The notes under the pieces are model-generated. The model was not told where the DNA came from. It was given only the letters and a program-made list of their open reading frames with translations, and searched no databases. Below, in pieces: positions 44,878 through 54,191 of a stretch of DNA of 64,000 bases. This DNA comes from Pigmentiphaga daeguensis (GTDB lineage: Bacteria; Pseudomonadota; Gammaproteobacteria; Burkholderiales; Burkholderiaceae_B), in NCBI RefSeq assembly GCF_039523035.1, contig NZ_BAAAEN010000022.1, positions 54,494 to 118,493 on the forward strand. Direction: 5' to 3'. The stretch's first letter is position 1, and every line of letters begins with the position of its first letter. Both the position numbers and the translations under genes were made by a program.

Positions 44878-45537
44878 CTACCCTGACATCTCGTAATAAC
44901 AAGATGATTGAAAACTTCCGCTCTGGAAGAAATAGCCGGAATATCCGTTATTAACGGATTGTTGGTAACGGTTCTGGTTGGAGAATTTGCCAGAACTGGC
45001 GCTGTACTGCTCCCATGTATAAGTGGCCCACGCATTGGCGCTCCCATTAGTCCAGGCGGAGCAGGAGGCGCCTACGATCGTAATTGCCGAACTACTGATC
45101 TCCATTACAAGGTTCACATTCAATGAGCCAGGCGAGAAAACGCAGCGAGTGTTCGTCGGGTTCAAGACACACACCGGAGCCCAGTAGTTGTTCCACTGAC
45201 CATGCGATTGAATTTCTGCCCCATCTCCTCTCACCTCGACGCGCAAGACTGCGGGAAGCTCGTTCCAGCCACTCCGACCATCCCAGATTTCCCGAAAATA
45301 CAGTTGGACACCGTTCATTCGATCCAATAGCTCCTGAATACTGGCCGGGCTTACTGGCCCTGGTGTTATATCCGGCGGCGGAGACGTGACCGGACTATCC
45401 GGCATCACCCTCTTCGCCACCCCCGTTATATGCGTGGAATCCACCCAAGGTGTCCGCATCTGCGGCGGTGCCGGTTGCGCGCCGGCATTCCATGAAACCA
45501 GGACGCAGCCCGCGCCCGCGGCGATGATTCGCTTCAT
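44878..45537 (-). CDS. Unrecognised secreted protein, last gene of pilus operon
   Basis: I do not recognise this 219-aa protein. It starts with a Sec signal peptide (MKRIIAAGAGCVLVSWNAGA, cut near residue 20), then a Pro-rich spacer (about 40-65), an SASIQELLDRMNGVQLYFREIW segment, and a Ser/Asn/Tyr-rich C-terminal half with at least three cysteines. It lacks a prepilin leader. Its ATG lies 9 bp after the pilV stop, the same spacing as the other genes of the operon tail, so it is almost certainly co-transcribed. In TCP and CFA/III pili such a small exported, non-pilin protein is secreted by the pilus and binds the minor pilin; that role is inferred here only. The coding GC is low for the locus. 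Confidence 0.7.
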   Translation of the reverse strand: MKRIIAAGAGCVLVSWNAGAQPAPPQMRTPWVDSTHITGVAKRVMPDSPVTSPPPDITPGPVSPASIQELLDRMNGVQLYFREIWDGRSGWNELPAVLRVEVRGDGAEIQSHGQWNNYWAPVCVLNPTNTRCVFSPGSLNVNLVMEISSSAITIVGASCSAWTNGSANAWATYTWEQYSASSGKFSNQNRYQQSVNNGYSGYFFQSGSFQSSCYYEMSG

Positions 45538-45546
45538 TCTTCCTCC

Positions 45547-47115
45547 CTAGTATTTGCAATAGACCTGGGCGATGGCCTTGGCGGGGCCGCCAAGAACCGT
45601 TCCGTCGTAGTCCAGCAGTTGCACCTGCCAGCCCGTCCCGGCGTCCACTGCCTTGCGGGTGAACGACGAAGCCTTGGAGGACTCGATCTGGGGCAACAGA
45701 TAGATGAGCGGTGTGCCGGCGGCGGTACCAAGCCGGCCGCAGGCGGGTTTCTGGACGGTGTCGCCGGACGCGACGATCTGGCTGCCGGCCATGACGTAGC
45801 TGGACAGCAGGTCGTCGGCGCGCATCCAGACGCCAAGGCGGCAGACCAGGCCGGTGCCCGAGGCGGAGTCGGTGGCGAACGCGCCGTTGGGGGCGCAGGC
45901 GGTGCCGGTCGATGCCATGGCTGCCAGTTCGCGCCATGTGCCGCCGGCGCAGACCAGGAGGCCTCCGGCCGACGTGCGGGCGAATTCGGCGTTGGCGCCG
46001 GCCTCGGTGGATATCCGTGAGAGGCAGGGGGTGTTGGCCGCGGCCACCTCCCTGACGCCCAGCCGATCGACGGACACGCCGGCATGTCCGACGAGGTCGC
46101 GGCCGACGACCGAGAGCGCAAGGCCGGCCCCGGTCGCAACGATCATCTGGCCCGTGTTCACGCGCAAGGTGGGCTGCGCGTCGGCGGCGTCGAAGATCGA
46201 TCCCCGGTCGGTGGACAGTCCCGCGGCGGCACGGACCCGCTGGCTGGCGACGATGCCCGAGACTGGATCGATCTGGACGATGCTGCCGTTGTCGGCCCGG
46301 AACAGGCCGGTCTTGGTCTGCAGCACGCCGGCGCACTGCACGGTCAGCACGCCGGTGTTGGTCGCCGTCAGGCAATCGCCGGCCGTACCCCGCAGCGCCA
46401 GGGAATCGTGCAGCCGCACGCCGCCTCGCACATCCAGGCTCCCCTGCAGGTCGGGATTGCGGCTATCCCGCATGCGCACGAACTGCTGGAACAAGGTCGT
46501 ATCCAGGCTTGCCAGGGCTCCCACGACACCCGCCGTCGCGCCCAATGGATTGGGAAGGACGTGTGTCGCGCCGCGCATCAGCGCCGGCTGGTCGGGATAG
46601 GCGGCGGCGCCGTATCCGGCGGTGGCCATGACGACCTGGGCCAGGATGCCGGGATCCGGCTCGGAAGCCCCCGGCGCGCGCAGCGGCGTGGCGGTATGCA
46701 CCAGCGCATCCACCCTGCATCCGGTCCCTGGGCAGGAGCCGCTGCGCTCGACACGGATGGCGACAGCCTGGTTGAACGGCGTGCGATCGGGAAATCCGCG
46801 CTGCAGCAGTCCGGCCTCCCTCAGTTCGGCCAGGGTGGGCGCGAATGCCTGCGCCACGCCGGCAACGGGTGCTCCGCCGGCCAGCGCGTCGTAGTGCCGG
46901 ACCAGGTAGCCATCCATGGCTCCCTTGATCGCGAGCAGGTACGTTCCCGTCGCCTGGGCCGCCGCGTCGTCCACCTCGCGCACCAGGCGGCTCCCCGCCA
47001 GGACGGCCAGCACCATGGCGATGCTGGCGGCGATGGCCAGTTCGATCAGGGTCCATCCGCGCTGGCGTGCCGCGCGGGCAGCCGGCGCGGCATGGAGAGC
47101 CGTCGTATGCGACAT
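45547..47115 (-). CDS. pilV: PilV-type minor pilin / pilus tip adhesin
   Basis: PilV of IncI plasmids is a minor pilin whose C-terminal domain recognises recipient cells. This 522-aa protein has a type IV prepilin leader, ARQRG^WTLIELAIAASIAMVL, cut after G20, with Glu at +5 but Trp instead of Phe at +1. A stalk with many short beta repeats and several cysteines follows, ending at a C-terminal YLLPQ...VYCKY domain. The length matches PilV. There are no sfx-type inversion repeats or Rci recombinase nearby, so the C-terminus appears fixed. It is co-transcribed with pilS. Confidence 0.78.
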   Translation of the reverse strand: MSHTTALHAAPAARAARQRGWTLIELAIAASIAMVLAVLAGSRLVREVDDAAAQATGTYLLAIKGAMDGYLVRHYDALAGGAPVAGVAQAFAPTLAELREAGLLQRGFPDRTPFNQAVAIRVERSGSCPGTGCRVDALVHTATPLRAPGASEPDPGILAQVVMATAGYGAAAYPDQPALMRGATHVLPNPLGATAGVVGALASLDTTLFQQFVRMRDSRNPDLQGSLDVRGGVRLHDSLALRGTAGDCLTATNTGVLTVQCAGVLQTKTGLFRADNGSIVQIDPVSGIVASQRVRAAAGLSTDRGSIFDAADAQPTLRVNTGQMIVATGAGLALSVVGRDLVGHAGVSVDRLGVREVAAANTPCLSRISTEAGANAEFARTSAGGLLVCAGGTWRELAAMASTGTACAPNGAFATDSASGTGLVCRLGVWMRADDLLSSYVMAGSQIVASGDTVQKPACGRLGTAAGTPLIYLLPQIESSKASSFTRKAVDAGTGWQVQLLDYDGTVLGGPAKAIAQVYCKY

Positions 47116-47124
47116 GGGCGCGCC

Positions 47125-47709
47125 CTATCGTGCGGTGAACGAGAAGGAGTTCGTATCGCCGCTGGTGCAGGCGGCGTCCGCGCCGGCGGCGTTATAGGTG
47201 CCCGCCGCTCCGCCGGTGCCCGGCTGCTTGACGGTGACACTGTTGATGACGATGCGCTCGGACACCCGCTGCATGACCGCGGCCAGCGCCGGGCATGCCG
47301 CTTCATTGACCTTGTCCAGCGTCAGTCCGAAGGCATCCCCGGACGAAGTCAGGGTATCGGCAGCGAGCACGATCCTGCCGTCCGTGGCGCCAAGGCCATG
47401 CCGGACCGTGGCCGTGGCCCCCGAGCCCGCGACGGTGATGACGCTGCTGCTGCGCAGCGAATTGGCGAGCTGGGCGATTCCTATGCCCGTATAGGGCGTG
47501 TTGCCCAACCCCTGGCTGGAGACCTTGGTGCGCGCGATGAAGCGATGCAGTTCCTGCCCCACCGCCGGCACCTTGTTCTCGATGACATAGCCGTTGATGG
47601 CGGGAATGCCGATGATGGCGGCGATCAGGACGATGGCGGCGACGATGGCGACCTCCACCAGGGTGAAGCCCTGCTGGCGCCCGGGACGAACGTGAAGAAA
47701 GCGAGACAT
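47125..47709 (-). CDS. pilS: Type IVb major pilin, PilS-like
   Basis: This is the major structural pilin of the operon. The 194-aa prepilin has a short leader, RQQG^FTLVEVAIVAAIVLIAAIIG, cut after G14 with Phe at +1 and Glu at +5, then a hydrophobic spine helix. The globular domain carries three cysteines; C138 and C181 or neighbours (ACP, ADAACTS) may form the D-region disulphide. Size and operon position match R64 PilS. The start follows pilR by 9 bp. No prepilin peptidase gene is in the window. Confidence 0.85.
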   Translation of the reverse strand: MSRFLHVRPGRQQGFTLVEVAIVAAIVLIAAIIGIPAINGYVIENKVPAVGQELHRFIARTKVSSQGLGNTPYTGIGIAQLANSLRSSSVITVAGSGATATVRHGLGATDGRIVLAADTLTSSGDAFGLTLDKVNEAACPALAAVMQRVSERIVINSVTVKQPGTGGAAGTYNAAGADAACTSGDTNSFSFTAR

Positions 47710-47718
47710 GGGGATACC

Positions 47719-48822
47719 TCATCGGCTGGAGTAATAGTTGGTCAAGGCGGAACGCATTTCGTTGACGACGCCGACATGCCAGAAGACCAGGGACAACGCG
47801 ACGCCTACGGCGGCCAGCAGCAGCACCCAGCGGGCGGCGGCCGCTTTCCTGGCAACCTGTCCCAGCGACCGCGCCTCCAGGCGCACGCGCGTCTGCTGCA
47901 AGGCGCTGTCCATGCCGCGGGCCGAGATCAGGTCGGCCAGGAACCACAAGGTCTCGGGCTCGACGATGCCGGTGTCGAAGGTGGCGCTGCCCACGCGGCC
48001 GTCGTCGATATTCGCGATCATTCTTTCCAGGTGCCAGCGCCGCCACGGATTGGCGCCCTCCACCTGCAGTTCCAGAGCTTCGCGCAGCGCGGTACTGACG
48101 TTGCCGCGCCACTTCACCATGGTCGCCAACGACGCCAGGAAGCGTATGCCCTGCAGGTCCCGATACAGGCGCCAGACAAAATACCGGTCCAGCACACGGC
48201 GGACACGGCCGGTAAGGTTGGGCATGGACCAGGCCACGAAGTAGACGGCCAGGCCCACGGCCAGCGCGGACACGAACAGGTGCGCCTGGACGAGCTCGGC
48301 GAAGGCATAGAGACGCCGGGTCAGGCTGCCCAGGAATTCGTCGGGAACGGCACCGAACGCCCGCTTCAGGCGCGGCACGGTGAACATGGGCACGGCGACG
48401 ATCATGCCAAACGAGACCAGCACGGCGGCAAGGGCCGCCGACAGCGTGGCGGACAACGTGCGCCGTGCCTCGTCGGCCAATCTCGTCACCGCCGCCACGT
48501 CGCGCAAGGTCTGTTCGAGCGCACCCGCGCCGCCTCGCTGGGCCATGCGAAGCAGGACCAGGTCGTCGTCCGGCAGCGTCGAACGCAGGGTCTCGTGGAG
48601 ATCGCCGCCCGCATGCTGATAGCGCGCCGCCCAGTACGCGGACAACACGCCCCGCGGATGGTCTCCATAGCGCCGGGCGTCGTCCAGGAAGATATCGCGC
48701 AATGTCTTGCGGCCATTGCAGGCGTCCATGACATCGGCCAGATAGTCGTAGTAATCGGCGCGGCCGGGCCGGAACTGCGCCGCGCACCACGCGATGCGCG
48801 CGCGTTCGCGAAGCGTGTTCAT
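47719..48822 (-). CDS. pilR: Type II secretion F-type inner-membrane platform protein, PilR-like
   Basis: PilR anchors the pilus assembly machine in the inner membrane and contacts the ATPase. The 367-aa protein has two GspF-type domains with hydrophobic segments near residues 135-160, 185-205 and 335-355. Its ATG overlaps the pilQ stop as ATGA, so the two are translationally coupled. The start at 48822 is used; a longer frame extends to 49392 without homology. Confidence 0.88.
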   Translation of the reverse strand: MNTLRERARIAWCAAQFRPGRADYYDYLADVMDACNGRKTLRDIFLDDARRYGDHPRGVLSAYWAARYQHAGGDLHETLRSTLPDDDLVLLRMAQRGGAGALEQTLRDVAAVTRLADEARRTLSATLSAALAAVLVSFGMIVAVPMFTVPRLKRAFGAVPDEFLGSLTRRLYAFAELVQAHLFVSALAVGLAVYFVAWSMPNLTGRVRRVLDRYFVWRLYRDLQGIRFLASLATMVKWRGNVSTALREALELQVEGANPWRRWHLERMIANIDDGRVGSATFDTGIVEPETLWFLADLISARGMDSALQQTRVRLEARSLGQVARKAAAARWVLLLAAVGVALSLVFWHVGVVNEMRSALTNYYSSR

Positions 48823-50744
48823 GCCGGACGGCCTCCCCGTTCGGCATCCCGGCGGCGCCCGAGCGGCGCCTGCACCCGGCCGGAGGCCAACCTGCGGGGC
48901 CGCCTGCGCCCAGGCGGCACCTGTGGCGCGCGGGTCCTCCGCAGTTCGACGGTCTCGAAACTGACGAATCTCGGTTCGATGTCGCGGGGATCGACCAGCC
49001 CTTGCGACGCCTTGTAGATCGCGCACTCCATCGCCGTCTTGCCCGTCATGTCGGCATGATCGAACGCGCTGCGCCGCTGGAACCGGAAGTAGTCGCGCAA
49101 CGCCAGCGTGTCCGCGTCGCGCACCAGCCGCAGGAACCCGTCGTCGACGGTGGGATCGATCATTTCGGCGGCGACGGTGCGCCCGGCGTAGCCATGCAGT
49201 TCCGGCAGGGTGCTCTGCCGGCAGGCGGGGCATCCATCGGGATTGCGGACCTTCAGCGCGTTGACGTCGATGGCGTACAAGGCATGGAGCCGATCGGCAT
49301 AGCGTCGCCAGTGATCGGGCTCGTGGCTGGCCATGCCGCCCCCGCCGGCCCGGTCGAACAGGCTGGACAACGGCAAGGCGCAGGCGGGGCACAACGCCGG
49401 CAACAGCGTCTGATAGACCAGGAGCTTCAGTATCCCGGGCGTCGCCAGCAGCCTTCGGGAAACGCCGATGAAGTCCGAGGCCAGGCGGTCCGGGATCAGG
49501 GCCGCGCCGCCCGCATGCGTCGTGGTGTACAGGTTGCTGCCCGAGCTGGCGAGGTCCATGAACGCCCTGCCGGTGGAGCGATCGCGTATCTCGCCGATGA
49601 GCAGGTCGTTCATGGCCGATCGCTTGATGGTCTTGAGCTTGGCGTCGAACTCGTTGGAAACCGAACCGTCGAGCGACCGGCTGACGCTGTTCTGCAGCGC
49701 GTTGGGAATGAGATATTCGACCGGGTCCTCGAGCGTGATGACCTTGCGGGTGGACGGGATGCGGGACATCATCGAGGCGATGGTGGTCGATTTGCCGGAT
49801 CCCACCACCCCTGCCAGCACGATGGCTCCCCCTTCGGCCACCAAGGCGCGTTCGACCACTCGTACCTGGGAAGGCAGATACCCCAGCCGGGCGAAATCCG
49901 GGGGCTGTTCACGCATGTCCATGCGCAGCAGGCGCATGGTGACCGACGCCCCGGCATCGGTGGCGAGCGACGCCCAGCGCAACATGAACGACACCCCTTC
50001 CACATCGTGCAGGATGCTGCCCTGCTGCTCGATCATCGGGTCGAAGACCGCGCCGTTGCCGCCTTGTATATCCATATAGGCGACGGCCAGCACCTCGCGC
50101 AGCGTACTGGTCTGCATGCCACGGAAGCGTTCGGGCATCACGTAGCGGCCGCCCAGGGTGTATCGGATCTCGGATTCCGGATGCGCGGATCGCAGGTTGA
50201 CATGGATGTCGCTCGCACCGTGGCGCGCGCCCCAGGCGACGATGTCGTGGAAAGCCGAAGCCATGGAGCTCTTGACGGGATCGAGCAGTACCCGGCGGCG
50301 CGACCGCAGGGTATCCCCCGTGATCTGGCCACGCACGATCGACAGCAACAGCGTCGCCGGCACCACGACGCGGGCGGGACTGGCCAGCGTTCGGCCGCGC
50401 GCCTGCACCATGCGCTCGAACTCCTCGATCTGCTCGCTGCGCGCATAATCATCGACGGTGAACAGGGCCACCCGGCCGTCCTCGAGTTCGACGGGACAGA
50501 GCTTGTCCAGCAGGTTGCCGACGTCGAAGCCGGAACGCAGCACCCGCCGGAAGGCTGGCGTCATCCGGGCGAGCTGGTCGCGGCCGTCCAGCCGCATGAC
50601 GAGCTCCGGGAACGCGATGCCCTTGCATGCGGACGGATCCTTTTCTTTGTCCGCGGACGCCGCGGCGGTAGCGCCCGACGCCCTCAGGCGGCTGCCGGCC
50701 AGCAGCGCCGACACGCCCGGCCGGCCCCAGATGAGCGGGCTCAT
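48819..50744 (-). CDS. pilQ: Type IV pilus assembly ATPase, PilQ-like
   Basis: This GspE/PilB-superfamily ATPase powers pilus extension. The 641-aa protein has Walker A GVVGSGKST (312-320), the Asp box ITLEDPVEY (336-344), Walker B LLIGEIRD (381-388) and the His box TTTHAGG (407-413). CPAC and CPACR pairs near residues 465 and 510 suggest a zinc-binding module as in GspE. Its start overlaps pilP and its stop overlaps pilR, each as ATGA. A basic, Arg-rich tail of about 35 residues follows the ATPase core. Confidence 0.92.
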   Translation of the reverse strand: MSPLIWGRPGVSALLAGSRLRASGATAAASADKEKDPSACKGIAFPELVMRLDGRDQLARMTPAFRRVLRSGFDVGNLLDKLCPVELEDGRVALFTVDDYARSEQIEEFERMVQARGRTLASPARVVVPATLLLSIVRGQITGDTLRSRRRVLLDPVKSSMASAFHDIVAWGARHGASDIHVNLRSAHPESEIRYTLGGRYVMPERFRGMQTSTLREVLAVAYMDIQGGNGAVFDPMIEQQGSILHDVEGVSFMLRWASLATDAGASVTMRLLRMDMREQPPDFARLGYLPSQVRVVERALVAEGGAIVLAGVVGSGKSTTIASMMSRIPSTRKVITLEDPVEYLIPNALQNSVSRSLDGSVSNEFDAKLKTIKRSAMNDLLIGEIRDRSTGRAFMDLASSGSNLYTTTHAGGAALIPDRLASDFIGVSRRLLATPGILKLLVYQTLLPALCPACALPLSSLFDRAGGGGMASHEPDHWRRYADRLHALYAIDVNALKVRNPDGCPACRQSTLPELHGYAGRTVAAEMIDPTVDDGFLRLVRDADTLALRDYFRFQRRSAFDHADMTGKTAMECAIYKASQGLVDPRDIEPRFVSFETVELRRTRAPQVPPGRRRPRRLASGRVQAPLGRRRDAERGGRPA

Positions 50745-51271
50745 GGCCGCGCTCCGAGTGCGGGAACGAGCATGGGCAGCATTGCCGGCGCCGGCGCCGG
50801 CACCGGCGCCATGCCGGCCGAACCGGCTCCCGCCGCCGCGGCCGGCATGGGCACGGCGGGCGGGATGCAGGCCGAACGTTCTTCCGCGCCTTTTTTCAGA
50901 TAGACGCAGCCGTCGTCGATACGCTGCAACCGATATTCCCGGCCCGGATGGGTCGTACCGCGAGGCAGCTCGCTGCCCTGGCGATACAGCCGCGATTCGC
51001 CATTGACCAGCACGACCGCGTTCAAGCCCCCGCTCAAGCCATACAGGGAAGTCAGGACGATTTTGTCGCCATGGCGGGCCGGCGCCGCGGCCGCCCTCGG
51101 GGCAGGCGCCTGGCGGGCTCGCTCCGCGGCCAGGGCGCGGGCGGTATCGATGCGTAGCATCTCGCGCACCTTGTCCAGTTCGCTTTCAGCCGCTTCCACC
51201 CGGGGATGGATCAGGAACAGGGCGGCGATCATGGCCACGGCGGGCCGCCCGCCCCACTCAATCACGCGCAT
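50741..51271 (-). CDS. pilP: Type IVb pilus protein PilP-like
   Basis: The 176-aa exported protein has a signal peptide (about residues 1-27), a helical segment (SELDKVREMLRIDTARALAAERARQ), and a small beta domain (IVLTSLYGLSGGLNAVVLVNG and YRLQRIDDGCVYLKKG), followed by a low-complexity Pro/Ala/Met tail. This is the layout of R64 PilP, a periplasmic lipoprotein-like component thought to link inner and outer membrane parts. It overlaps pilO by 14 bp and pilQ by 4 bp. A true lipobox is not evident. Confidence 0.78.
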   Translation of the reverse strand: MRVIEWGGRPAVAMIAALFLIHPRVEAAESELDKVREMLRIDTARALAAERARQAPAPRAAAAPARHGDKIVLTSLYGLSGGLNAVVLVNGESRLYRQGSELPRGTTHPGREYRLQRIDDGCVYLKKGAEERSACIPPAVPMPAAAAGAGSAGMAPVPAPAPAMLPMLVPALGARP

Positions 51272-52571
51272 AGAGGACTCCAGAAATGCCGGCCATGAGC
51301 CGGCTCCGATTCAAGGAAAGTTCGGCGTCGGGAGCCACGGTAAGCGAGGCCGACCGCCATTCGACCTGGCCGGCCAGCAGCTCCGGCATCAGGAACAGGG
51401 ACCGCAACGGTCCTTCCAGCGCCAGCGGCCGCTCGAATATGGCCGGCATCGAAGGCGGCGCGGGAATGACGGCCCCGTATTCGTCGCGTGGAGGCTCCAG
51501 CCGCGCGGGCGCCGCGTCTCCCAGCGTGATGCCCGACAATAGCGGCATGACCTGCTGCAGGGCCGTGACGGTCTGGTCGTCATGCTCCTCCTGGCTCCTG
51601 AGCCGCGATGGCTCGAGCGCCTGGCCGCCGCCGGCGATGGAAAAGTGCGCCACGACGGCATCCATGGGCTGCCATGTCTCTTTCCAGCCTGGCGGGCGGG
51701 CCGCGAGAAAGCTGGCGTTGGTGGCCAGGCGATGCCCCCTGCCATACCCGGCGCGGCACGTCCAGCCCGGCCCGGCATCTCGCGTGCACTGGGCGGACGA
51801 CAGCTTCCAGCCTCCCAATTCGGCGGGCAGCTCGGCCAGCGCATCCAGGACGGCCAGCCCGTCCTCCTGGGCGTGCAGGCGTACCCGCTGTCGAAAGGTC
51901 TCGAACACGCGGGCCCATGCCGCGTCGGGATCGATGCTTGCCGGCGCGGGCGCCTGGGTGCCGCCCAGGTGGCGATACCAGTCCCAGCCGGCCCGCAGCA
52001 GAAATGCGGCGGCACACCCCAGGGTCGCGACGACCAGCGGCCGCGGCAGCGTCGGCATGCTCCAACCGCATGGCTGGAGCCGGTATGGATCCGGCGATTC
52101 GCCCAGCAGCGCCGGCAGCGAGACGTCGCCGGAATTTTCCGAGTCGGCGTCCAGGACGACGAGTTCGTCGCCGTGATGCGCGGCCAGGGCGTCCAGGGCC
52201 TCCTGGGCATCGGCGGCGGTGTCATGGACGCGGTCCGAATGCGTGAGTACCTTGCCACCCTGCGAGGCGACCACCCATATGCGCCCGTCGGGCAGCACCG
52301 CCCGCAGCGCGACCACCCCTTGCCTGTGGTCGGCGGCGAAGGCCAGCGCCCCGCTGTGGAGACTGGCCGCCAGGCCACGATCGGCACGGCTCAGACGGAC
52401 CACGCCGACGGCCTCCGAACCGGGCGCATGGGCATAGTGCGAAGCCCTGGCCTCCCGAGCCTTCTGGCGCGCCCGCTGGTCCAGCCGGCTGCCCAGGATG
52501 GTGTGCCAGCGCATGCCCAGGACCAGCACGCGCTCGTCGCCGTCGAATCGAAGCAGGACGTAATCGTTCAT
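51258..52571 (-). CDS. pilO: Type IVb pilus inner-membrane protein PilO-like
   Basis: PilO2-family proteins form the inner-membrane alignment complex. The 437-aa protein has an N-terminal cytoplasmic actin-like or PilL-like half (about residues 1-170), one membrane segment (about 178-198, LVVATLGCAAAFLLRAGW), and a periplasmic C-terminal half with a Cys pair (SAQCTRDAG...WTCRAG). Order and size agree with R64 PilO. It lies 6 bp after pilN and overlaps pilP by 14 bp. Confidence 0.82.
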   Translation of the reverse strand: MNDYVLLRFDGDERVLVLGMRWHTILGSRLDQRARQKAREARASHYAHAPGSEAVGVVRLSRADRGLAASLHSGALAFAADHRQGVVALRAVLPDGRIWVVASQGGKVLTHSDRVHDTAADAQEALDALAAHHGDELVVLDADSENSGDVSLPALLGESPDPYRLQPCGWSMPTLPRPLVVATLGCAAAFLLRAGWDWYRHLGGTQAPAPASIDPDAAWARVFETFRQRVRLHAQEDGLAVLDALAELPAELGGWKLSSAQCTRDAGPGWTCRAGYGRGHRLATNASFLAARPPGWKETWQPMDAVVAHFSIAGGGQALEPSRLRSQEEHDDQTVTALQQVMPLLSGITLGDAAPARLEPPRDEYGAVIPAPPSMPAIFERPLALEGPLRSLFLMPELLAGQVEWRSASLTVAPDAELSLNRSRLMAGISGVLYARD

Positions 52572-52577
52572 GGCGAG

Positions 52578-54188
52578 TCAGAAGCCTTCCTCGACCTGCG
52601 CGGTGATGAGCACGACCGTATTGCGACGCTCGCGCGCGGTCTTGCCCGAGCCGCCCAGCAGCATCGGCGCCCCCTCGTCCAGCCGGCGCTTGTCGTACTG
52701 GTCCTGCGAGCGCTCGAAACCCGACACCAGCACCGGCTGGCCGGGCCTCAGCTCGACCTGCTGCACGGTCCCCATGCCATCCACGGTTTTCTGCTGCAAC
52801 TGGACCTGGTTGCCGCTGGCGCCGAAAGTCAGCGTCTTGAGAGGCTGGGCGACCGTGTTGTCGTAGGCGATCGTGAGGAGGATCTGGCCGTCGTCCTGCG
52901 CATCGGGAATCACGGTCAGGAAGGACCCGACGGTTTCCTCCTTCTGCGTGACCGACGGCGCGGTGGACGTGCCCGCCGACGACGCGACGGTAGTGACCTG
53001 CACCTGGTCGATATAAGTGAAGGTGGTGCGGACCGCATGCGTGACCGGGCGCCGGTTCAGGGTCTGCAACGGCACCGTGGTATGGCGGGTGATGGTGGCG
53101 ATCTCGCTCAGTGCCTTCAGTACCACCGCCGAGCCGTCCCAGCGGCCGCCGGCGATGGACAGGCCCAGGCCCGACCCCGCGACGTCCGACACCAGCGATG
53201 CCGGGGAGCCGGCCTGGGCGGCATCCCGTGTACGGCGATAGACCAGGTTCCAGTCTATGCCTTGCTCGGTCTGATTCCTGGCCACCAGCTCGATCTCCTC
53301 GAACATCAGGCGCACGCGCCGGGTCAGGGCCTTGTTCTCGCGTTCCAGGAAAGCCGCGACACGGTCCAGCGCCTCGGGGGTGTCGGTGACGACGATGAGC
53401 CCCGAGGCGTCGCCATTGGCGACCAGCGTGCCGGCACGCGTGAGGAAGGGTTCGAGCTTGGCCTTGACCGCCCCCAGGGCGTCGCTGCCCGTCGATTCGA
53501 TGCGCGTGGACGATGTGCTTTCGAAAGCGCCTGCGTTGCCGCCGCCCGCCCGTCCCAGGCTGGCGGCCGCGGAGGCCTTCAAGGTAAGCGCGCGTACGTT
53601 GAATACCCGGGTATCCGTGCGGAAGAAGACGATGGCGCCGGCCTGGTACTTCCAGTGCACGCCCAGCCGGTTGGCCGCCAGGTCCAGCAGGCGGGGCAGC
53701 GGATGCAGCCCCGTCGGCAGGCTGACCTGGACGGCGGATGGCGTCCCCGCGCCGGCCGCCTGCGCCAGGGTCAGGCGCGGAAGAAAGGCTTCCTGCGGCA
53801 GGAGCGCGTCCGGCTGGATGCGCACCTGTATGCCGGTGGCAAGCGCAATCTGTTCGCCCAGCGTGGGCAGGTCGACCCGGCCTCCGGGAAACATCAATGC
53901 CGTCTCGACCGACGCCCGGAGCGCCTCGGGCAGCGTGACCTCGCGCGACAATGGCTGGGGCTTGCCCGCCAGCCAGGGCCGGGCGACTTCCTGGGCACGT
54001 GCGCGCCCGGGCCCGCCCGCCACGGACTGCTGGAACGGAATGCGGGCGGTGGCGATGTTGTCGGACGCACGCGCCGCGTCGGCGTCGATGTGGCGCATGG
54101 CCTCGAACTGCCCGCAGCCCGACACGAAAAGAACCATGGCCGCCGTGCCGCGGAGGAACCGCGGCGACACACTGCATGCATGGACCAT
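52578..54188 (-). CDS. pilN: Type IVb pilus outer-membrane secretin PilN-like
   Basis: PilN is the outer-membrane pore through which the pilus passes. The 536-aa protein has a lipobox at C25 (FVSGC), N-terminal N0/N1 domains (about 90-290) and a C-terminal secretin domain (about 310-530) with VPLQTLNRRPVTHA and the VPVLVSGFERSQ-like block before the terminal beta region. It follows the pilL-like gene by 3 bp. The lipoprotein character and length match R64 PilN. Confidence 0.9.
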   Translation of the reverse strand: MVHACSVSPRFLRGTAAMVLFVSGCGQFEAMRHIDADAARASDNIATARIPFQQSVAGGPGRARAQEVARPWLAGKPQPLSREVTLPEALRASVETALMFPGGRVDLPTLGEQIALATGIQVRIQPDALLPQEAFLPRLTLAQAAGAGTPSAVQVSLPTGLHPLPRLLDLAANRLGVHWKYQAGAIVFFRTDTRVFNVRALTLKASAAASLGRAGGGNAGAFESTSSTRIESTGSDALGAVKAKLEPFLTRAGTLVANGDASGLIVVTDTPEALDRVAAFLERENKALTRRVRLMFEEIELVARNQTEQGIDWNLVYRRTRDAAQAGSPASLVSDVAGSGLGLSIAGGRWDGSAVVLKALSEIATITRHTTVPLQTLNRRPVTHAVRTTFTYIDQVQVTTVASSAGTSTAPSVTQKEETVGSFLTVIPDAQDDGQILLTIAYDNTVAQPLKTLTFGASGNQVQLQQKTVDGMGTVQQVELRPGQPVLVSGFERSQDQYDKRRLDEGAPMLLGGSGKTARERRNTVVLITAQVEEGF

Positions 54189-54191
54189 GGC

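Noticed and set aside
45547..47115. Shufflon inversion system at pilV
   Set aside because: No repeated inversion sites or tyrosine recombinase (Rci) were found within or beside the gene.
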